A DNA stretch of 64,000 nucleotides from Myroides odoratimimus (GCF_030326305.1 NZ_JACAKB010000004.1:140767-204766), one strand, 5' to 3'; shown: positions 32,001 through 41,203, counted from the first letter of the stretch. Notes: generated by a model from the letters alone, not told the origin. Numbers and translations: made by a program.

Positions 32001-32710
32001 AACTCAGTCTCTGCATAGAAGTCAGGTTTGTCTGCCGATTTAGGAGCAAACTGCGTTACTTTAGGTCCTTTGACAAAAGCAACGTTATCTTTATAAGCCG
32101 AAACAATATCATTAGGATTTGTCTCAGATGTTTTTCTAATTAATTTGAATAGAGAAGTAGGTTGCTCTTCTCCGTCGATGATGAAGGTACCGTTAAATAT
32201 CTTGTGACGGCAGTGTTCTGAGTTCACTTGTGAGAATCCGAATACCTCAGAGTCTGTAAGTTTACGTACCAATTTAGTCGCTAAGTCATTTAGGTAAGTA
32301 ATCTCTTCATCGTTTAAAGCTAAACCTTCTTGTGCGTTGTATTTAGCGATGTCCTCAATGTAGTTAATTGCTTCTGGAGCAATATTGATTGCAAAGATGT
32401 CTTGGTGTAGTGTCTCGAACTCTTGTGATAACATTGGATCGAATGCTTCACAGTCTTCTGCTTTTACGAACTCTTCAATGCGAATAATTCCAGTGATTCC
32501 CATATTTTGAGTAATCTCTACAGCATTCGTACTCCATGGAGTAATCATCGTAGCACGTGGACCGACAAATTTAGCGTTGATTGTTTTCTCGTTGATGTGC
32601 TTGGCATTGCCAAATAACCAGTTTAACTTTTGGATATCTTCATTAGATAAGTTGTTCTCCACCTGTACTGTGTAGAACTTTCTCGAAGGGTTTTCGAAAA
32701 AATAAATCAT
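29039..32710 (-). CDS. purL: Phosphoribosylformylglycinamidine synthase, single-chain
   Basis: 1223 residues, the large single-chain form combining the PurS-, PurL- and PurQ-like parts. It converts FGAR, glutamine and ATP to FGAM in de novo purine synthesis. Visible are the two AIR synthase-type domains (SVISLKAETHNFPTTVEPFN, GAATGSGGEIRD) and the class I glutaminase at the end, with the nucleophile Cys in VGICNGCQLFMEL and a catalytic His in MPHIERSLFQWHWANYPEG. The frame is intact. Monocistronic with its own terminator. A TATTTTTG box (revcomp of 32745-32752) lies about 35 bp upstream of the start. Confidence 0.98.
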   Translation of the reverse strand: MIYFFENPSRKFYTVQVENNLSNEDIQKLNWLFGNAKHINEKTINAKFVGPRATMITPWSTNAVEITQNMGITGIIRIEEFVKAEDCEAFDPMLSQEFETLHQDIFAINIAPEAINYIEDIAKYNAQEGLALNDEEITYLNDLATKLVRKLTDSEVFGFSQVNSEHCRHKIFNGTFIIDGEEQPTSLFKLIRKTSETNPNDIVSAYKDNVAFVKGPKVTQFAPKSADKPDFYAETEFDSVISLKAETHNFPTTVEPFNGAATGSGGEIRDRLAGGQGSLPLAGTAIYMTSYSRLEENRPWEQAMDERAWLYQTPIDILIKASNGASDFGNKFGQPLITGSILTFEHEEDARKLGFDKVIMQAGGIGYGKLDQALKHKPTEGDQVVILGGENYRIGMGGAAVSSANTGAFGSGIELNAIQRSNPEMQKRAANAIRAMVEAEHNPIVSIHDHGAGGHLNCLSELVEETGGHINLDALPVGDPTLSAKEIIGNESQERMGLVIGQKDIDTLARIAERERAPMYTVGEITNDHRFTIESKTNGDKPMDFAIEDMFGSSPKTIMDDKTINRVYADLDYSVSKVEEYLNQLLQLEAVASKDWLTNKVDRCVGGRVAKQQCTGPLQLPLNNLGAMALDYKGKEGIATTVGHAPVVAIVDPAAGSRNAIAEALSNIVWAPLKEGIKNVSLSANWMWACNNAGEDARLYKAVKACSDFAIELGINIPTGKDSLSMKQKYPNDEVIAPGTVIISAAANCTDITKIVEPTLKKNAGSIYYINLSKDNFKLGGSSFAQVLNKIGQEVPTITDAAYFKNAFNAIQELVANEQIAAGHDIGSGGLVTSLLEMTFADVNLGAKYDLTALNEKDTVKALFNENIALIVQAKDDATLEQALAAKGVVAVKIGTVTTDEKVSFTNGADHFAFSVPAIRDTWMKTSYLLDQKQTKNNKAADRYNNYKVQPLNFSFPTQFDGKKPVVDASKPRPKAAIIREKGSNSEREVANAMFLAGFDVKDVHMTDLISGRETLEDIQFIGAVGGFSNSDVLGSAKGWAGAFMYNEKANTALKNFFARKDTLSVGICNGCQLFMELELINPEHEVHGKMQHNESQKHESIFTSVTIQENNSIMLSTLAGSTLGVWVSHGEGKFNLPETEDKYNIVAKYAYDAYPANPNGSDFNTAMMCDTTGRHLVMMPHIERSLFQWHWANYPEGRKDEVSPWMEAFVNAREWIEENNAK

Positions 32711-32850
32711 TGCGTTAAGAATATTTAGTTGTTGTTGTAATGCACAAAAATAGGCTAAAAAAACAATATTTTAAAACTTAATATTTTATTGTGTAAAAAA
32801 GTAAAAGCCTTTGTTTTTGACAAAAGCTTAAGGGTAAATTATAGTGATGA

Positions 32851-33591
32851 TTAATCTATGTTTTTATATCTCATCCAGAGAAAAAGGACTCTTTTAAAGG
32901 ACGCCAAAGCATATAGATACGTTAGTGTAAAACCAGCTTTGCCTTCAAAAAAACCTCCTCGTATCAGGCCTCTATACATAAAAGTACCAAGGGGGTTAGT
33001 AAAGAAGTGTATTTTATATACTTTCTTATTGTTTAAAAAATCAGAATAACTAAGTACTTGTTGATAAATATCTAATTCAAAATGAAAGTTGTCAAATGAT
33101 TGATCCACTATTGTAGTAATAGGTGCTTTCAGGTCTTTAATACTAGCAAAATAAAGTTTTTGGTCAGCTAGTGATAGACTATTAAAAAGTAATAAAGCAG
33201 GCTGTTTTTGAAAGCCTCCTTTTTTTATGTTTTCTCCTAAGAACTGTATGTACTCTCTTTTTTTGATGTAAAGTGTAGTGCTTTCATTACTATTAGCGAT
33301 AATGTTATTTACCTCTTCTGCTAGCTCTGTTGTGAATTGATAATGCATTGGCATAAACGCAAACCAAGATACTTTTAGCTCGGTTAGCTTGTTGTGTAAG
33401 GATTGAAAGAGCTCATTTGTATCAACGCATAAATAAGTAATCTGTACGCTATACTGATTGGTATGATCTGTATAGTGTTTATCTTGTATAGGTAGTATCA
33501 GAAGAACATGATCGATTTGTTTAGGAAGATTTTCTATCCAGTTTTTTAGATTGATATTATTCTGATATATACTCAGTATTGTTAGGTTCAT
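32851..33591 (-). CDS. Glycosyltransferase-like protein lacking the catalytic motif
   Basis: 246 residues. It has the size of the neighbouring GT2 enzymes, and its end (FTNPLGTFMYRGLIRGGFFE, GKAGFTLTYLYALASFKR) matches the C-terminal part of WaaE-type glycosyltransferases (KPFYRFFYIYFIKRGYLDKT in the neighbour). The N-terminus begins like GT-A proteins (MNLTILSIYQNN) but has no DxD/DADE metal-binding motif. It is therefore a divergent or inactive transferase. It is divergent from the deacetylase gene. Confidence 0.6.
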   Translation of the reverse strand: MNLTILSIYQNNINLKNWIENLPKQIDHVLLILPIQDKHYTDHTNQYSVQITYLCVDTNELFQSLHNKLTELKVSWFAFMPMHYQFTTELAEEVNNIIANSNESTTLYIKKREYIQFLGENIKKGGFQKQPALLLFNSLSLADQKLYFASIKDLKAPITTIVDQSFDNFHFELDIYQQVLSYSDFLNNKKVYKIHFFTNPLGTFMYRGLIRGGFFEGKAGFTLTYLYALASFKRVLFLWMRYKNID

Positions 33592-33693
33592 AATTATTCT
33601 TACTCTCTATTTTAGTATAATATTTTTATTATTTGTTCTGTTGCCTATTTAAAAAATGTATTTTTGTGTCTTATATTATGTTAATTACTAAGT

Positions 33694-34398
33694 ATGAGTA
33701 AACTACCGATCTTAATGTACCATAATGTTCAAGAGGATTCAGAACAATTAAAAGCTCATTCTATTCATTGTTCATCATTAGAAGACCAATTGAAATACCT
33801 TGTCGAAAATGGTTATACTACTTTTCACTTTAGTGAATTAGAGACTCTAGCTGCTCTTCCTAAAAAGAGCATTATCATCACTTTCGACGATGTAACAGTT
33901 AATCAGTTAGATTTTGCTGTTCCTTTGTTAGAGAAGTATAATTTAAAAGCGACCTTTTTTATTCCTTTTCATTACTTAGGGAAGACTGATCTGTGGAATA
34001 ATGGAGTAGAACCCATCATGACAGCAGAACAACTAAAATCTCTTCCTGCTTTTATAGAGTTGGGATACCACTCTTATAAACACCGTCATTATGCAGGATT
34101 AACATTAGATGAGGTTAGACAGGATTTTGAAGACAGCGTTGAGGTAGTGAAGAAATATAACCTTTCTGTTTATCCTGCTTTAGCTTATCCGTATGGTAAC
34201 TTTCCTAGAAAAGAGCCAGCAAAAAGCGCTTTTTTTGAAATATTAAGAACGTATAAGATGAAATATGCTGTACGTATCGGTAATCGAATTAGTCAATACC
34301 CTTTTAGTAGTGAATATGAGATTAACCGTATTGATATTAAAGGAACTGAAAGTATGTTTGGCTTTAAGTGGAAATTAAAAGTAGGTAAGCTATTTTAA
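33694..34398 (+). CDS. Polysaccharide deacetylase family protein
   Basis: 234 residues. The NodB-type metal centre is visible: Asp-Asp in SIIITFDDVT, His pair in YHSYKHRHYAG, and the RxxxAYPYG-like ALAYPYGNF. It removes N- or O-acetyl groups from a polysaccharide. No signal peptide is seen, so it may act in the cytoplasm, on a lipid-linked intermediate. Its 3' end overlaps the convergent GT2 gene by 9 bp. Its place between glycosyltransferases suggests LPS or cell-surface glycan synthesis. Family certain; substrate unknown. Confidence 0.88.
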   Translation: MSKLPILMYHNVQEDSEQLKAHSIHCSSLEDQLKYLVENGYTTFHFSELETLAALPKKSIIITFDDVTVNQLDFAVPLLEKYNLKATFFIPFHYLGKTDLWNNGVEPIMTAEQLKSLPAFIELGYHSYKHRHYAGLTLDEVRQDFEDSVEVVKKYNLSVYPALAYPYGNFPRKEPAKSAFFEILRTYKMKYAVRIGNRISQYPFSSEYEINRIDIKGTESMFGFKWKLKVGKLF

Positions 34399-35130
34399 TC
34401 CCTTTTGCAATAACATTAGTTTTAAATATCTAGCGAATACTCCATAAGCGTCTAATGTAGCTCCTGCTAGTCCAGCCGTTTTATCCAGATATCCTCTCTT
34501 TATAAAATAGATATAGAAAAATCTGTAAAATGGCTTGAACGCTAGGTGATAATAAGAGACTTTCTTTTTCTTTTTAAACTGTTCAGAGGCTTGGAACCAA
34601 GAATAAGACTCTTTTTTTGACATATAGTGAAATATTCCTTTATAGGTCAAATGCACTACATGATTTTTAAGAATCCCTGTTTTGCCCTCTGTTGTATGCA
34701 ATTTTTCGTGTACTTCACCTGTGAAGTGCACTCCTTCGTTATAAACTAGACGCGTTACCTTATCTGCTTTGTGAAATAAAAACTCATTGATAAAAAAGTG
34801 TGGAAATCTAAGCTTAAAGGCTTTGTATTCTCCAGGGTTTTTAATAACTTCTAGTATTTCTTTTCGCAGACTATCTGTCACTCTTTCATCTGCATCAATA
34901 AATAGAATCCACTTACCCTTAGCATAAGGAATAGCAAAGTTTTTTTGTGTAGCGAAGTTGACAAACTTATTTTGCAAAACTAGACAGCCCATATCAGTAG
35001 CTATCTGTGTAGTCTTATCGTTACTATAGGAATCTAAAACTATAATTTGGTCTGCAAAATCTACAGACTTAATAGCATCAGCAATATATTTTTCCTCGTT
35101 ATAGGTAGGTATAATAACACTTAGATTCAT
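34390..35130 (-). CDS. GT2 glycosyltransferase, WaaE/KdtX-like
   Basis: 246 residues: GT-A start LSVIIPTYNEEKYIADAI, conserved DSYSNDKTTQIA, the metal-binding DADE in ILFIDADERVTD, and a WaaE-type C-terminus with GYLDKTAGLAGATLDAYGVF. Such enzymes add sugars to the LPS inner core. A soluble or peripheral membrane protein. Paralogous to the GT2 at 35354. Confidence 0.9.
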   Translation of the reverse strand: MNLSVIIPTYNEEKYIADAIKSVDFADQIIVLDSYSNDKTTQIATDMGCLVLQNKFVNFATQKNFAIPYAKGKWILFIDADERVTDSLRKEILEVIKNPGEYKAFKLRFPHFFINEFLFHKADKVTRLVYNEGVHFTGEVHEKLHTTEGKTGILKNHVVHLTYKGIFHYMSKKESYSWFQASEQFKKKKKVSYYHLAFKPFYRFFYIYFIKRGYLDKTAGLAGATLDAYGVFARYLKLMLLQKGLK

Positions 35131-35353
35131 AACGTTCCATTGTTTATGTGAAAATACATGTTAAAGATATATAAATAATGTATTTTTATATCAATGTCGT
35201 TCGTCTAAGTTTAAAGGTTTTTGATTTTTTAAATCAATAATTGTTAAATTATAATAAAGTATTTTTAATATAGAAACAATAAAAGTCAATATTGTTGTGA
35301 CTTTTATTTAAATTATTGTATTTAGATAAGAATATAAAAAATATATAAGTAGT

Positions 35354-36115
35354 CTATTTTTCGATGTTATTTCTCAACATCCATAGTTTTACATATCGTA
35401 GAAAAGTAGAGTAACTACCTAAAAAAGACAAGATAAGACCTGCCGTTCCATCTCTATACCCTTGTTGTATAATGTAGTGTTTAAAAAAGCGGAAACACGG
35501 TTTGATCATAAAGTGGTATAGGTTTAACTTACCCGTTTTACTGTCATAATCTCTAGCTTGTAGACTTGCGTATTGATTTAGTTTCTGAATGTGATTATCA
35601 AATCCTCTATATGTATTGTGGTATAGTTTATTCTTTAAATAACCTATTGATCCATCTACCTTTAGGGATTCATGGACAGCGTTTTGGTACGTACATTTGT
35701 TTTTATTGAAAAGGCGGATAACCTTGTCTTTCTGATATCCAGAATAATGTATTGCTTGGTTAAAGAAATAGTTTGATCTATAGACCCAATAAGCCTCATG
35801 GTCTCTTAAGCTATTACTAGTTATAAGAGTTTGTATTTCTTGTTTGAGTTCATCTGTTAGTTGTTCGTCTGCATCTAATAGTAATATCCAATCATTTTTA
35901 GCTTTATTTAGGGCAAAGTTCTTTTGATTAGAGAAGTTGTCAAACACGCGTTGTATCACAGTAGCTCCCAAGCTTTCTGCAATGCTAACAGTATTGTCAA
36001 GACTATAAGAATCTATAACTATAATTTCATCCACAATGTCTCTTGCAGATAAGATACATTGCTCAATACGAAGTTCTTCGTTTTTGGTAGGGATTAAAAG
36101 AGTTATATGATTCAT
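35354..36115 (-). CDS. GT2 glycosyltransferase, WaaE/KdtX-like
   Basis: 253 residues: ITLLIPTKNEELRIEQCI, DSYSLDNTVSIAESLG, DADE in ILLLDADEQLTD, and the C-terminus GYRDGTAGLILSFLGSYSTF. It is a diverged paralogue of the GT2 at 34390, and both probably act in the same glycan pathway. The 220-bp gap between them is AT-rich with no gene. Confidence 0.9.
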   Translation of the reverse strand: MNHITLLIPTKNEELRIEQCILSARDIVDEIIVIDSYSLDNTVSIAESLGATVIQRVFDNFSNQKNFALNKAKNDWILLLDADEQLTDELKQEIQTLITSNSLRDHEAYWVYRSNYFFNQAIHYSGYQKDKVIRLFNKNKCTYQNAVHESLKVDGSIGYLKNKLYHNTYRGFDNHIQKLNQYASLQARDYDSKTGKLNLYHFMIKPCFRFFKHYIIQQGYRDGTAGLILSFLGSYSTFLRYVKLWMLRNNIEK

Positions 36116-36225
36116 TTTTTAAATCTTGACTCTCCAAAGATATAGATTATAGAAAAATATCTTTAATTTTTTACATTTCTTTACTTAAGATTAACATACA
36201 ACGTTAAATAACAGAATATAAAACG

Positions 36226-36262
36226 AAAAAGGTTCCTTTCTAGTTAAAGAAAGAAACCTTTT
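36226..36262 (-). terminator. Terminator of the sulfatase-like gene
   Basis: AAAAGGTTCCTTTCT and AGAAAGAAACCTTTT form a 15-base stem with one mismatch and a 6-base loop. It lies just after the minus-strand stop codon. Confidence 0.85.
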
Positions 36263-36264
36263 AA

Positions 36265-38133
36265 TTACTTCACAGTCAATTGATTATTTTTAACTCTAGA
36301 GTTAAAGGACTGTATATATGCTTTGATGAATTTTTCCATCTCTTCTCTTTTTGCAGTCTCTGTATTCATCAGGTTTTGCTTTAGTGGAGGGTCTTTCTTC
36401 CAGTTGTATAGACCTAAGGTTTTCTTCCCGTCAAAAGCTAAGTAATAATCTCCTTTTTCATAGTTATAGATATTGTCTAAGTAGTTTACTACAAAGTCTT
36501 GATCAGATTTATAAGATTTACCATAAGTAATAATCTTAGTATTAATCTGGAGATAATCCATTAAACTTGGTAGGATATCGATCTGTTGGAAGTTTTTCTC
36601 TATTTTTTCAGTTGTTATACTAGGATCATTAGGGGCAAAGAACAAGATAGGAATACGGAATTTACCTACATTCGTCTTCCATTCATCTTCTATTGGTTCT
36701 GCACAGGTATGGTCTGCAGTGATGATAAAAATAGTATTGTTATACCAGTCTTTAGTTTTTGCAGTTTCGAAGAACTTTTTAAGAGAATAATCAGCATAGG
36801 CGATAGACTCGTGTATATCTGCTTCTCCTTTAGGGAATTTACCTTTATATTTCTCTGGGATAGTATATGGGTTATGTGACGAAATCGTGAATAGAGTTGT
36901 AAAGAAAGGCTTCTTGAATCGGTCTAATTGTTTGATATAGAACTGTAAAAACTCTTCATCAAATACCCCCCAAGTTCCGTCAAATGCATTAGGACCTTCG
37001 TATTCATTCTTTCCATAATATTCATCAAAACCTGCTACATTAGCATATTGATCGAAGTTTTGACTACCGTTGAACGCACCGTGGAAGAACGCAGTGTGAT
37101 ATCCATTTTCTTTTAATATTTTAGGTAGTGTATATACATCGTTTAATGCATAGCTAGACGAAATAAACGTTCTATTCATTAAGCTAGGAATACTAGAGAT
37201 AGACGATGGTACAGCATCGATAGATACTTTACCATTAGCGAATGCATTTTCAAAGAAATGACTATTCTGCGCTAGCGAATCCATAAATGGAGTCAATCCT
37301 CTATGCATCGTTTCTCTACCAAAACTTTCAACGATTAACAAGACAACATTCTTTTTATTAATACTGTCGTATTTAAACTCTTGTACAGGATTAAATACCT
37401 GGTCTAGTTCAGCCTCAGTATAGAAGTTGACCTCTTCTAAGCTTTCGTTTTTACCCATTGTTTTTAATACTGAGAATGGAGTGTTTAAGACTAGAGCTGT
37501 ATTTTTTAATCCTCCATATTGAGATGCATCTACCAGACGAATAGGTTTGCGTTGTAATCCACCACGACCTAATACTAGCATGATCCCTATCACTAATACC
37601 ATCACCACAGTGTCTTTAATATTAAATCTACTGTTTATTATTTTATAATTTATCTTTCTATAGATCAACCAGAATATTAAGAAAGATAAGAACATATAGA
37701 CAGGTATCCACCAGTAGTCTACGATGAAGTTTTTTAATAATCCTGGTAATTCTTGTTCCATACCAGAAGCTGTGATAAATGCATAAGAACTACGTCTACT
37801 GATAAATCTAAAGTATTCGTAATCTACGAAGTTCAGACATAGTATGAATATATTTACTAAGTAGAAACTGTAAAATAAGAATTGCTGATATCCTTTGTTA
37901 TTTTGAAATTTACCAGGGAATAGATGTAGTAAGGCGAATACGATATTAATAAACCCTAGTGCAGCTAAGTCAAATCGTACACCTCCAAGAAATATTTTTA
38001 AATCCCATGGGTCTAATAAGTGTGAATTGTAAAAATAAAAACCTACTCTACATACTTGATAGAAGAAGAAGATTAAAAGAAATCTTTTAAAGAATAGGAT
38101 ACAATTTTGAGAAAATAATTTACTCATAATCAA
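36265..38133 (-). CDS. LTA-synthase-like membrane sulfatase-fold protein
   Basis: 622 residues: about five membrane helices in the first ~200 residues, then a periplasmic alkaline-phosphatase-fold domain. Visible are metal-site VVLLIVESFGRETMHRG (Glu), SSHNPYTIPEKYKGKF and FIITADHTC (Asp-His). In the LtaS/OpgB/EptA-like families such domains move phosphoglycerol or phosphoethanolamine groups onto surface glycolipids. Lipoteichoic acid is absent from this Gram-negative group, so the product is another phospho-modified glycolipid. Its neighbours are LPS-type glycosyltransferases. Confidence 0.9.
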   Translation of the reverse strand: MIMSKLFSQNCILFFKRFLLIFFFYQVCRVGFYFYNSHLLDPWDLKIFLGGVRFDLAALGFINIVFALLHLFPGKFQNNKGYQQFLFYSFYLVNIFILCLNFVDYEYFRFISRRSSYAFITASGMEQELPGLLKNFIVDYWWIPVYMFLSFLIFWLIYRKINYKIINSRFNIKDTVVMVLVIGIMLVLGRGGLQRKPIRLVDASQYGGLKNTALVLNTPFSVLKTMGKNESLEEVNFYTEAELDQVFNPVQEFKYDSINKKNVVLLIVESFGRETMHRGLTPFMDSLAQNSHFFENAFANGKVSIDAVPSSISSIPSLMNRTFISSSYALNDVYTLPKILKENGYHTAFFHGAFNGSQNFDQYANVAGFDEYYGKNEYEGPNAFDGTWGVFDEEFLQFYIKQLDRFKKPFFTTLFTISSHNPYTIPEKYKGKFPKGEADIHESIAYADYSLKKFFETAKTKDWYNNTIFIITADHTCAEPIEDEWKTNVGKFRIPILFFAPNDPSITTEKIEKNFQQIDILPSLMDYLQINTKIITYGKSYKSDQDFVVNYLDNIYNYEKGDYYLAFDGKKTLGLYNWKKDPPLKQNLMNTETAKREEMEKFIKAYIQSFNSRVKNNQLTVK

Positions 38134-38155
38134 TAATAAAAACTTTTTTTAATAA

Positions 38156-38187
38156 ATAAAAACAGAGCACAAAAGTACTCTGTTTTA
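38156..38187 (-). terminator. Hairpin between the dapD and sulfatase-like genes
   Basis: AAAACAGAG and CTCTGTTTT flank a short loop (CACAAAAGTA). It lies after the dapD stop on the minus strand and before the sulfatase-like gene. Confidence 0.7.
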
Positions 38188-38210
38188 CGTTAATAATGAT
38201 ATACTTATTT

Positions 38211-39026
38211 TTACACTGCTACATTGTATTCTCTTAAAGCATCATTTAGAGATGTTTTAAGATCTGTAGATGGTTTTCTTTGTCCGATGATTAATGCACA
38301 AGGTACTTGGAACTCACCAGCAGGGAATTTCTTTGTATACGAACCCGGTATCACTACAGAGCGCTCTGGTACATATCCTTTTATTTCTTTAGGAGTATCT
38401 CCTGTTACATCTATAATTTTAGTAGACGCTGTCAGTACCACATTAGCACCTAATACAGCCTCTTTTCCTACTCGAACACCTTCTACTACGATACAACGCG
38501 ATCCGATGAATGCATTGTCCTCTATAATAACAGGAGCAGCCTGTAGGGGTTCTAGTACTCCTCCGATACCTACACCTCCAGACAAGTGTACGTTCTTTCC
38601 GATTTGTGCACAAGACCCAACAGTAGCCCAAGTATCCACCATCGTTCCTTCATCTACATAAGCACCTATATTCACATAAGAAGGCATTAATATCACACCT
38701 GAAGAGATATAAGCCCCATGACGAGCCACAGCATTAGGCACTACTCTGATTCCCTTTTCAGCATAATTCTTCTTCAGAGGCATTTTATCGTGGTATTCGA
38801 AGATACCAGCTTCTAAAGTTTCCATCTTTTGGATAGGGAAGTATAGCACTACTGCCTTTTTTACCCATTCATTGATTTGCCATTCTGTTCCCTTAGGTTC
38901 AGCTACACGCAATTTACCACTGTCAATCAGCTCTATAACTTCACGAATAGTATTTTGAGTGTTTTGATCTTGTAATAGTGAGCGATCGTCCCACGCTTTT
39001 TCGATTACTTCTTGTAAGTGCGTCAT
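38211..39026 (-). CDS. dapD: Tetrahydrodipicolinate N-succinyltransferase
   Basis: 271 residues, normal for DapD. The left-handed beta-helix of hexapeptide repeats runs about 100-215 (GVILMPSYVNIGAYVDEG, HLSGGVGIGGVLEPLQAAPV, IGSRCIVVEGVRVGKEA). The end includes SVVIPGSYTKKF and a C-terminal extension. The enzyme adds succinyl from succinyl-CoA to tetrahydrodipicolinate in lysine and diaminopimelate synthesis. The next gene on this strand, the dehydrogenase, lies 31 bp upstream, so they may be co-transcribed. Confidence 0.97.
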   Translation of the reverse strand: MTHLQEVIEKAWDDRSLLQDQNTQNTIREVIELIDSGKLRVAEPKGTEWQINEWVKKAVVLYFPIQKMETLEAGIFEYHDKMPLKKNYAEKGIRVVPNAVARHGAYISSGVILMPSYVNIGAYVDEGTMVDTWATVGSCAQIGKNVHLSGGVGIGGVLEPLQAAPVIIEDNAFIGSRCIVVEGVRVGKEAVLGANVVLTASTKIIDVTGDTPKEIKGYVPERSVVIPGSYTKKFPAGEFQVPCALIIGQRKPSTDLKTSLNDALREYNVAV

Positions 39027-39057
39027 CTGTATTAGATTGAGGTTTGTTAATATATAA

Positions 39058-39897
39058 TTATTGAATGGCTTTGATTACAGCCATTAAGTCTTGTTCTGCT
39101 AATCCTTGTTCACTAGCCTTTGCATACGCCTGTTCTGCAGCTTGTGTCAGTGCAGTATCCCATCCTGCATCTTGTGCTAGGCGAATGTCCTTTAGCATAA
39201 ATTTTAATGGAAATGCAGCAGGATAGTTATCCTCTAGTATAGCAGAGGTCTTTATCTTACTCATGCCAGAGCCACATGCACTATCATTTACGATAGCAGT
39301 CATCATCTCTCTATTTATTCCATTCTGTTCAGCGAATAGTACAGTCTCTGCTAGCCCTTGTACTACCACAGACATATAGTAGTTAATTGCTAGTTTAGCT
39401 TTGCTACCGCTACCTGCCGTTCCTAAGTAATAATGGCTTTTACCCATTACTTCAAAAAGAGGTTCACAAGTCAAGTGACTTGCTAGATCACCACCCACTA
39501 AGAATAAGAGCGTACCATCTATAGCAGGCTTTACACTTCCTGATACAGGAGCATCTAGATAGAAAGCCTCTTTCTCTCGTACTTGTTGGTATAGTTTTTC
39601 TGCTAATGCAGGCGATATTGTACTACTGTTAACGAATGTTTTTCCCTTTAGATCCGTAGTGAGAATTTGTTCAAAAGTACTTTCCACTATTTTATCATCA
39701 GGCAGTGTTAGAAAGATAATATCTGTCTTAGCTATAAAGTCTATAAGGTCTTCTATAGGAGTAGCCCCCTCAGCGATAAGTGGAGAGGTTTTAGTATTGT
39801 CTCTTCTATAAAAGTTTAGTTTGTAACCTGCCTTTAAAAGATTGTGTGCCATAGGTGTTCCCATATTTCCTAATCCTATCCATCCTATTGTTTTCAT
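39058..39897 (-). CDS. Beta-hydroxyacid dehydrogenase family NAD(P)-dependent oxidoreductase
   Basis: 279 residues. The Rossmann start is IGWIGLGNMGTPMAHNLLKA, the substrate motif is FYLDAPVSGSVKPAIDGTLL, and the catalytic Lys is in SGSKAKLAINYYMSVV. This is the family of 3-hydroxyisobutyrate, tartronate-semialdehyde and succinic-semialdehyde reductases; the substrate cannot be told from the sequence. It is divergent from the AraC regulator at 40095 across a 197-bp gap, which may control it. Confidence 0.9.
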   Translation of the reverse strand: MKTIGWIGLGNMGTPMAHNLLKAGYKLNFYRRDNTKTSPLIAEGATPIEDLIDFIAKTDIIFLTLPDDKIVESTFEQILTTDLKGKTFVNSSTISPALAEKLYQQVREKEAFYLDAPVSGSVKPAIDGTLLFLVGGDLASHLTCEPLFEVMGKSHYYLGTAGSGSKAKLAINYYMSVVVQGLAETVLFAEQNGINREMMTAIVNDSACGSGMSKIKTSAILEDNYPAAFPLKFMLKDIRLAQDAGWDTALTQAAEQAYAKASEQGLAEQDLMAVIKAIQ

Positions 39898-40067
39898 ATC
39901 TTTTATTTTTTGTGTTGAGGTTATTTTAATGATAAAGCAAATATAATGATATTTTTTTTTGAGAGTCGTTTCTCATGCTACGGAGTTACAGATTTTATAC
40001 GAATAAATGTAGTGAGGTAATGAGGGGCAGGGAGTATCAAAAAACGAAATTATTCTAAACAACTTTC

Positions 40068-40075
40068 TATTTTTG
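40068..40075 (+). promoter_or_regulatory. Putative -7 box of the AraC gene at 40095
   Basis: TATTTTTG, an exact match to TAnnTTTG, lies 20 bp before the ATG. No TTG at the ideal distance upstream. Confidence 0.4.
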
Positions 40076-40094
40076 CCTATCAGATAGACTTGAA

Positions 40095-40958
40095 ATGAAG
40101 AATATAAAATGGGAGACCTTAGATCGCTTAAAGAATAGTTTCAAAGAATTAGAGACTCAGGAGCACTATATCTATATGCCATTTATTAATCTAGCATACT
40201 ATCCAGCAGAGCCTTATCGATCTAATTATTATGGAATAGGGCTTCTAGAAGAGGGAGAAATTACCTTCTATATCGATCTTACAGAGTATACTATCCAGGG
40301 ACCTGCTATTATTTTTGCAGATACTACATCGATTAAGAGATGGGACAAGACACGTCGTACTTATGAGATGATGACAATCTTATTCTCAGAAGATTTCTTA
40401 CAAGATAAGTTAGTAGAGAATAATGTACTCGCTTCTTTTTCAGATTTATCTAGTCTAGGGGGGTGTGTCACCCAGTTAGATCCTAAAGAATTTGAGAGTT
40501 TTAAGACTATGTTTAAGGTCATAGACCTCTATCATAATTCGAAAAATGCATTTCATACAGAAGTAATCAGAGGAGTGATCTACAGTATGATTAACGAAGT
40601 AGCTTATCTGTATGAGAAATACGGCAATGTGACCAAAAGTTTACATAAACTAGCTCTCAAGTTTAGAGAAGCGGTAGGTAAGCACTGTAAAGAGCATAGA
40701 AGTGTACAGTACTATGCTGATTATCTTCACGTCCATCCTAAGTATCTAAGTCAAGTAATTTCAGCAGAAACAGGATTAACTGCTAGTGAGTGGATTCAAA
40801 ACCAAGTAGTCTTAGAAGCTAAAATCTTATTGCAAGATCAGAACCTCTCTATAGGCAGTATCGCAGAGATACTCCACTTTAGTGATCAGAGCACTTTCGG
40901 CAAATACTTTAAGAAGTATAGCGGTGTCAGTCCTAGTGCTTATCGGGATAGTCTATAA
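40095..40958 (+). CDS. AraC family transcription regulator
   Basis: 287 residues: an N-terminal cupin-type sensing domain (about 40-160) and a C-terminal HTH_18 domain (about 190-285) with YYADYLHVHPKYLSQVISAE and IAEILHFSDQSTFGKYFKKY, then SGVSPSAYR. The divergent neighbour is the beta-hydroxyacid dehydrogenase, its likeliest target. The RND efflux operon begins 1 kb downstream and is a less likely target. Confidence 0.92.
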   Translation: MKNIKWETLDRLKNSFKELETQEHYIYMPFINLAYYPAEPYRSNYYGIGLLEEGEITFYIDLTEYTIQGPAIIFADTTSIKRWDKTRRTYEMMTILFSEDFLQDKLVENNVLASFSDLSSLGGCVTQLDPKEFESFKTMFKVIDLYHNSKNAFHTEVIRGVIYSMINEVAYLYEKYGNVTKSLHKLALKFREAVGKHCKEHRSVQYYADYLHVHPKYLSQVISAETGLTASEWIQNQVVLEAKILLQDQNLSIGSIAEILHFSDQSTFGKYFKKYSGVSPSAYRDSL

Positions 40959-41203
40959 AGGTAATTTACTTATAAGAACACAAGTTCTTTTTATTGATAA
41001 CAGTATTGCTTTTATATAGCATATCGCATTCTTGTTGTTAGAAATAAGAATGAGTTGTCTATTAATAGAAGTTTATTATTTCCTTTTATTTAATTCTCCA
41101 TTTTATTAGCCTATTTATTGAACGTTGTGAATAGTCATTTAATGATTCACAATATAATACTATACCTTTTTTCATTTTCAATTGTTGATAAATAGGTGGA
41201 GAA

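Noticed and set aside
36265-38133. True lipoteichoic acid synthase
   Set aside because: The fold matches LtaS, but the host is Gram-negative by all its other envelope genes (LolA, LptG-like, TolC-like); only the broader phosphotransferase family is claimed.
38224-38661. 145-codon open frame antisense to dapD
   Set aside because: It mirrors the hexapeptide-repeat region of dapD. No start signal and no recognised protein.
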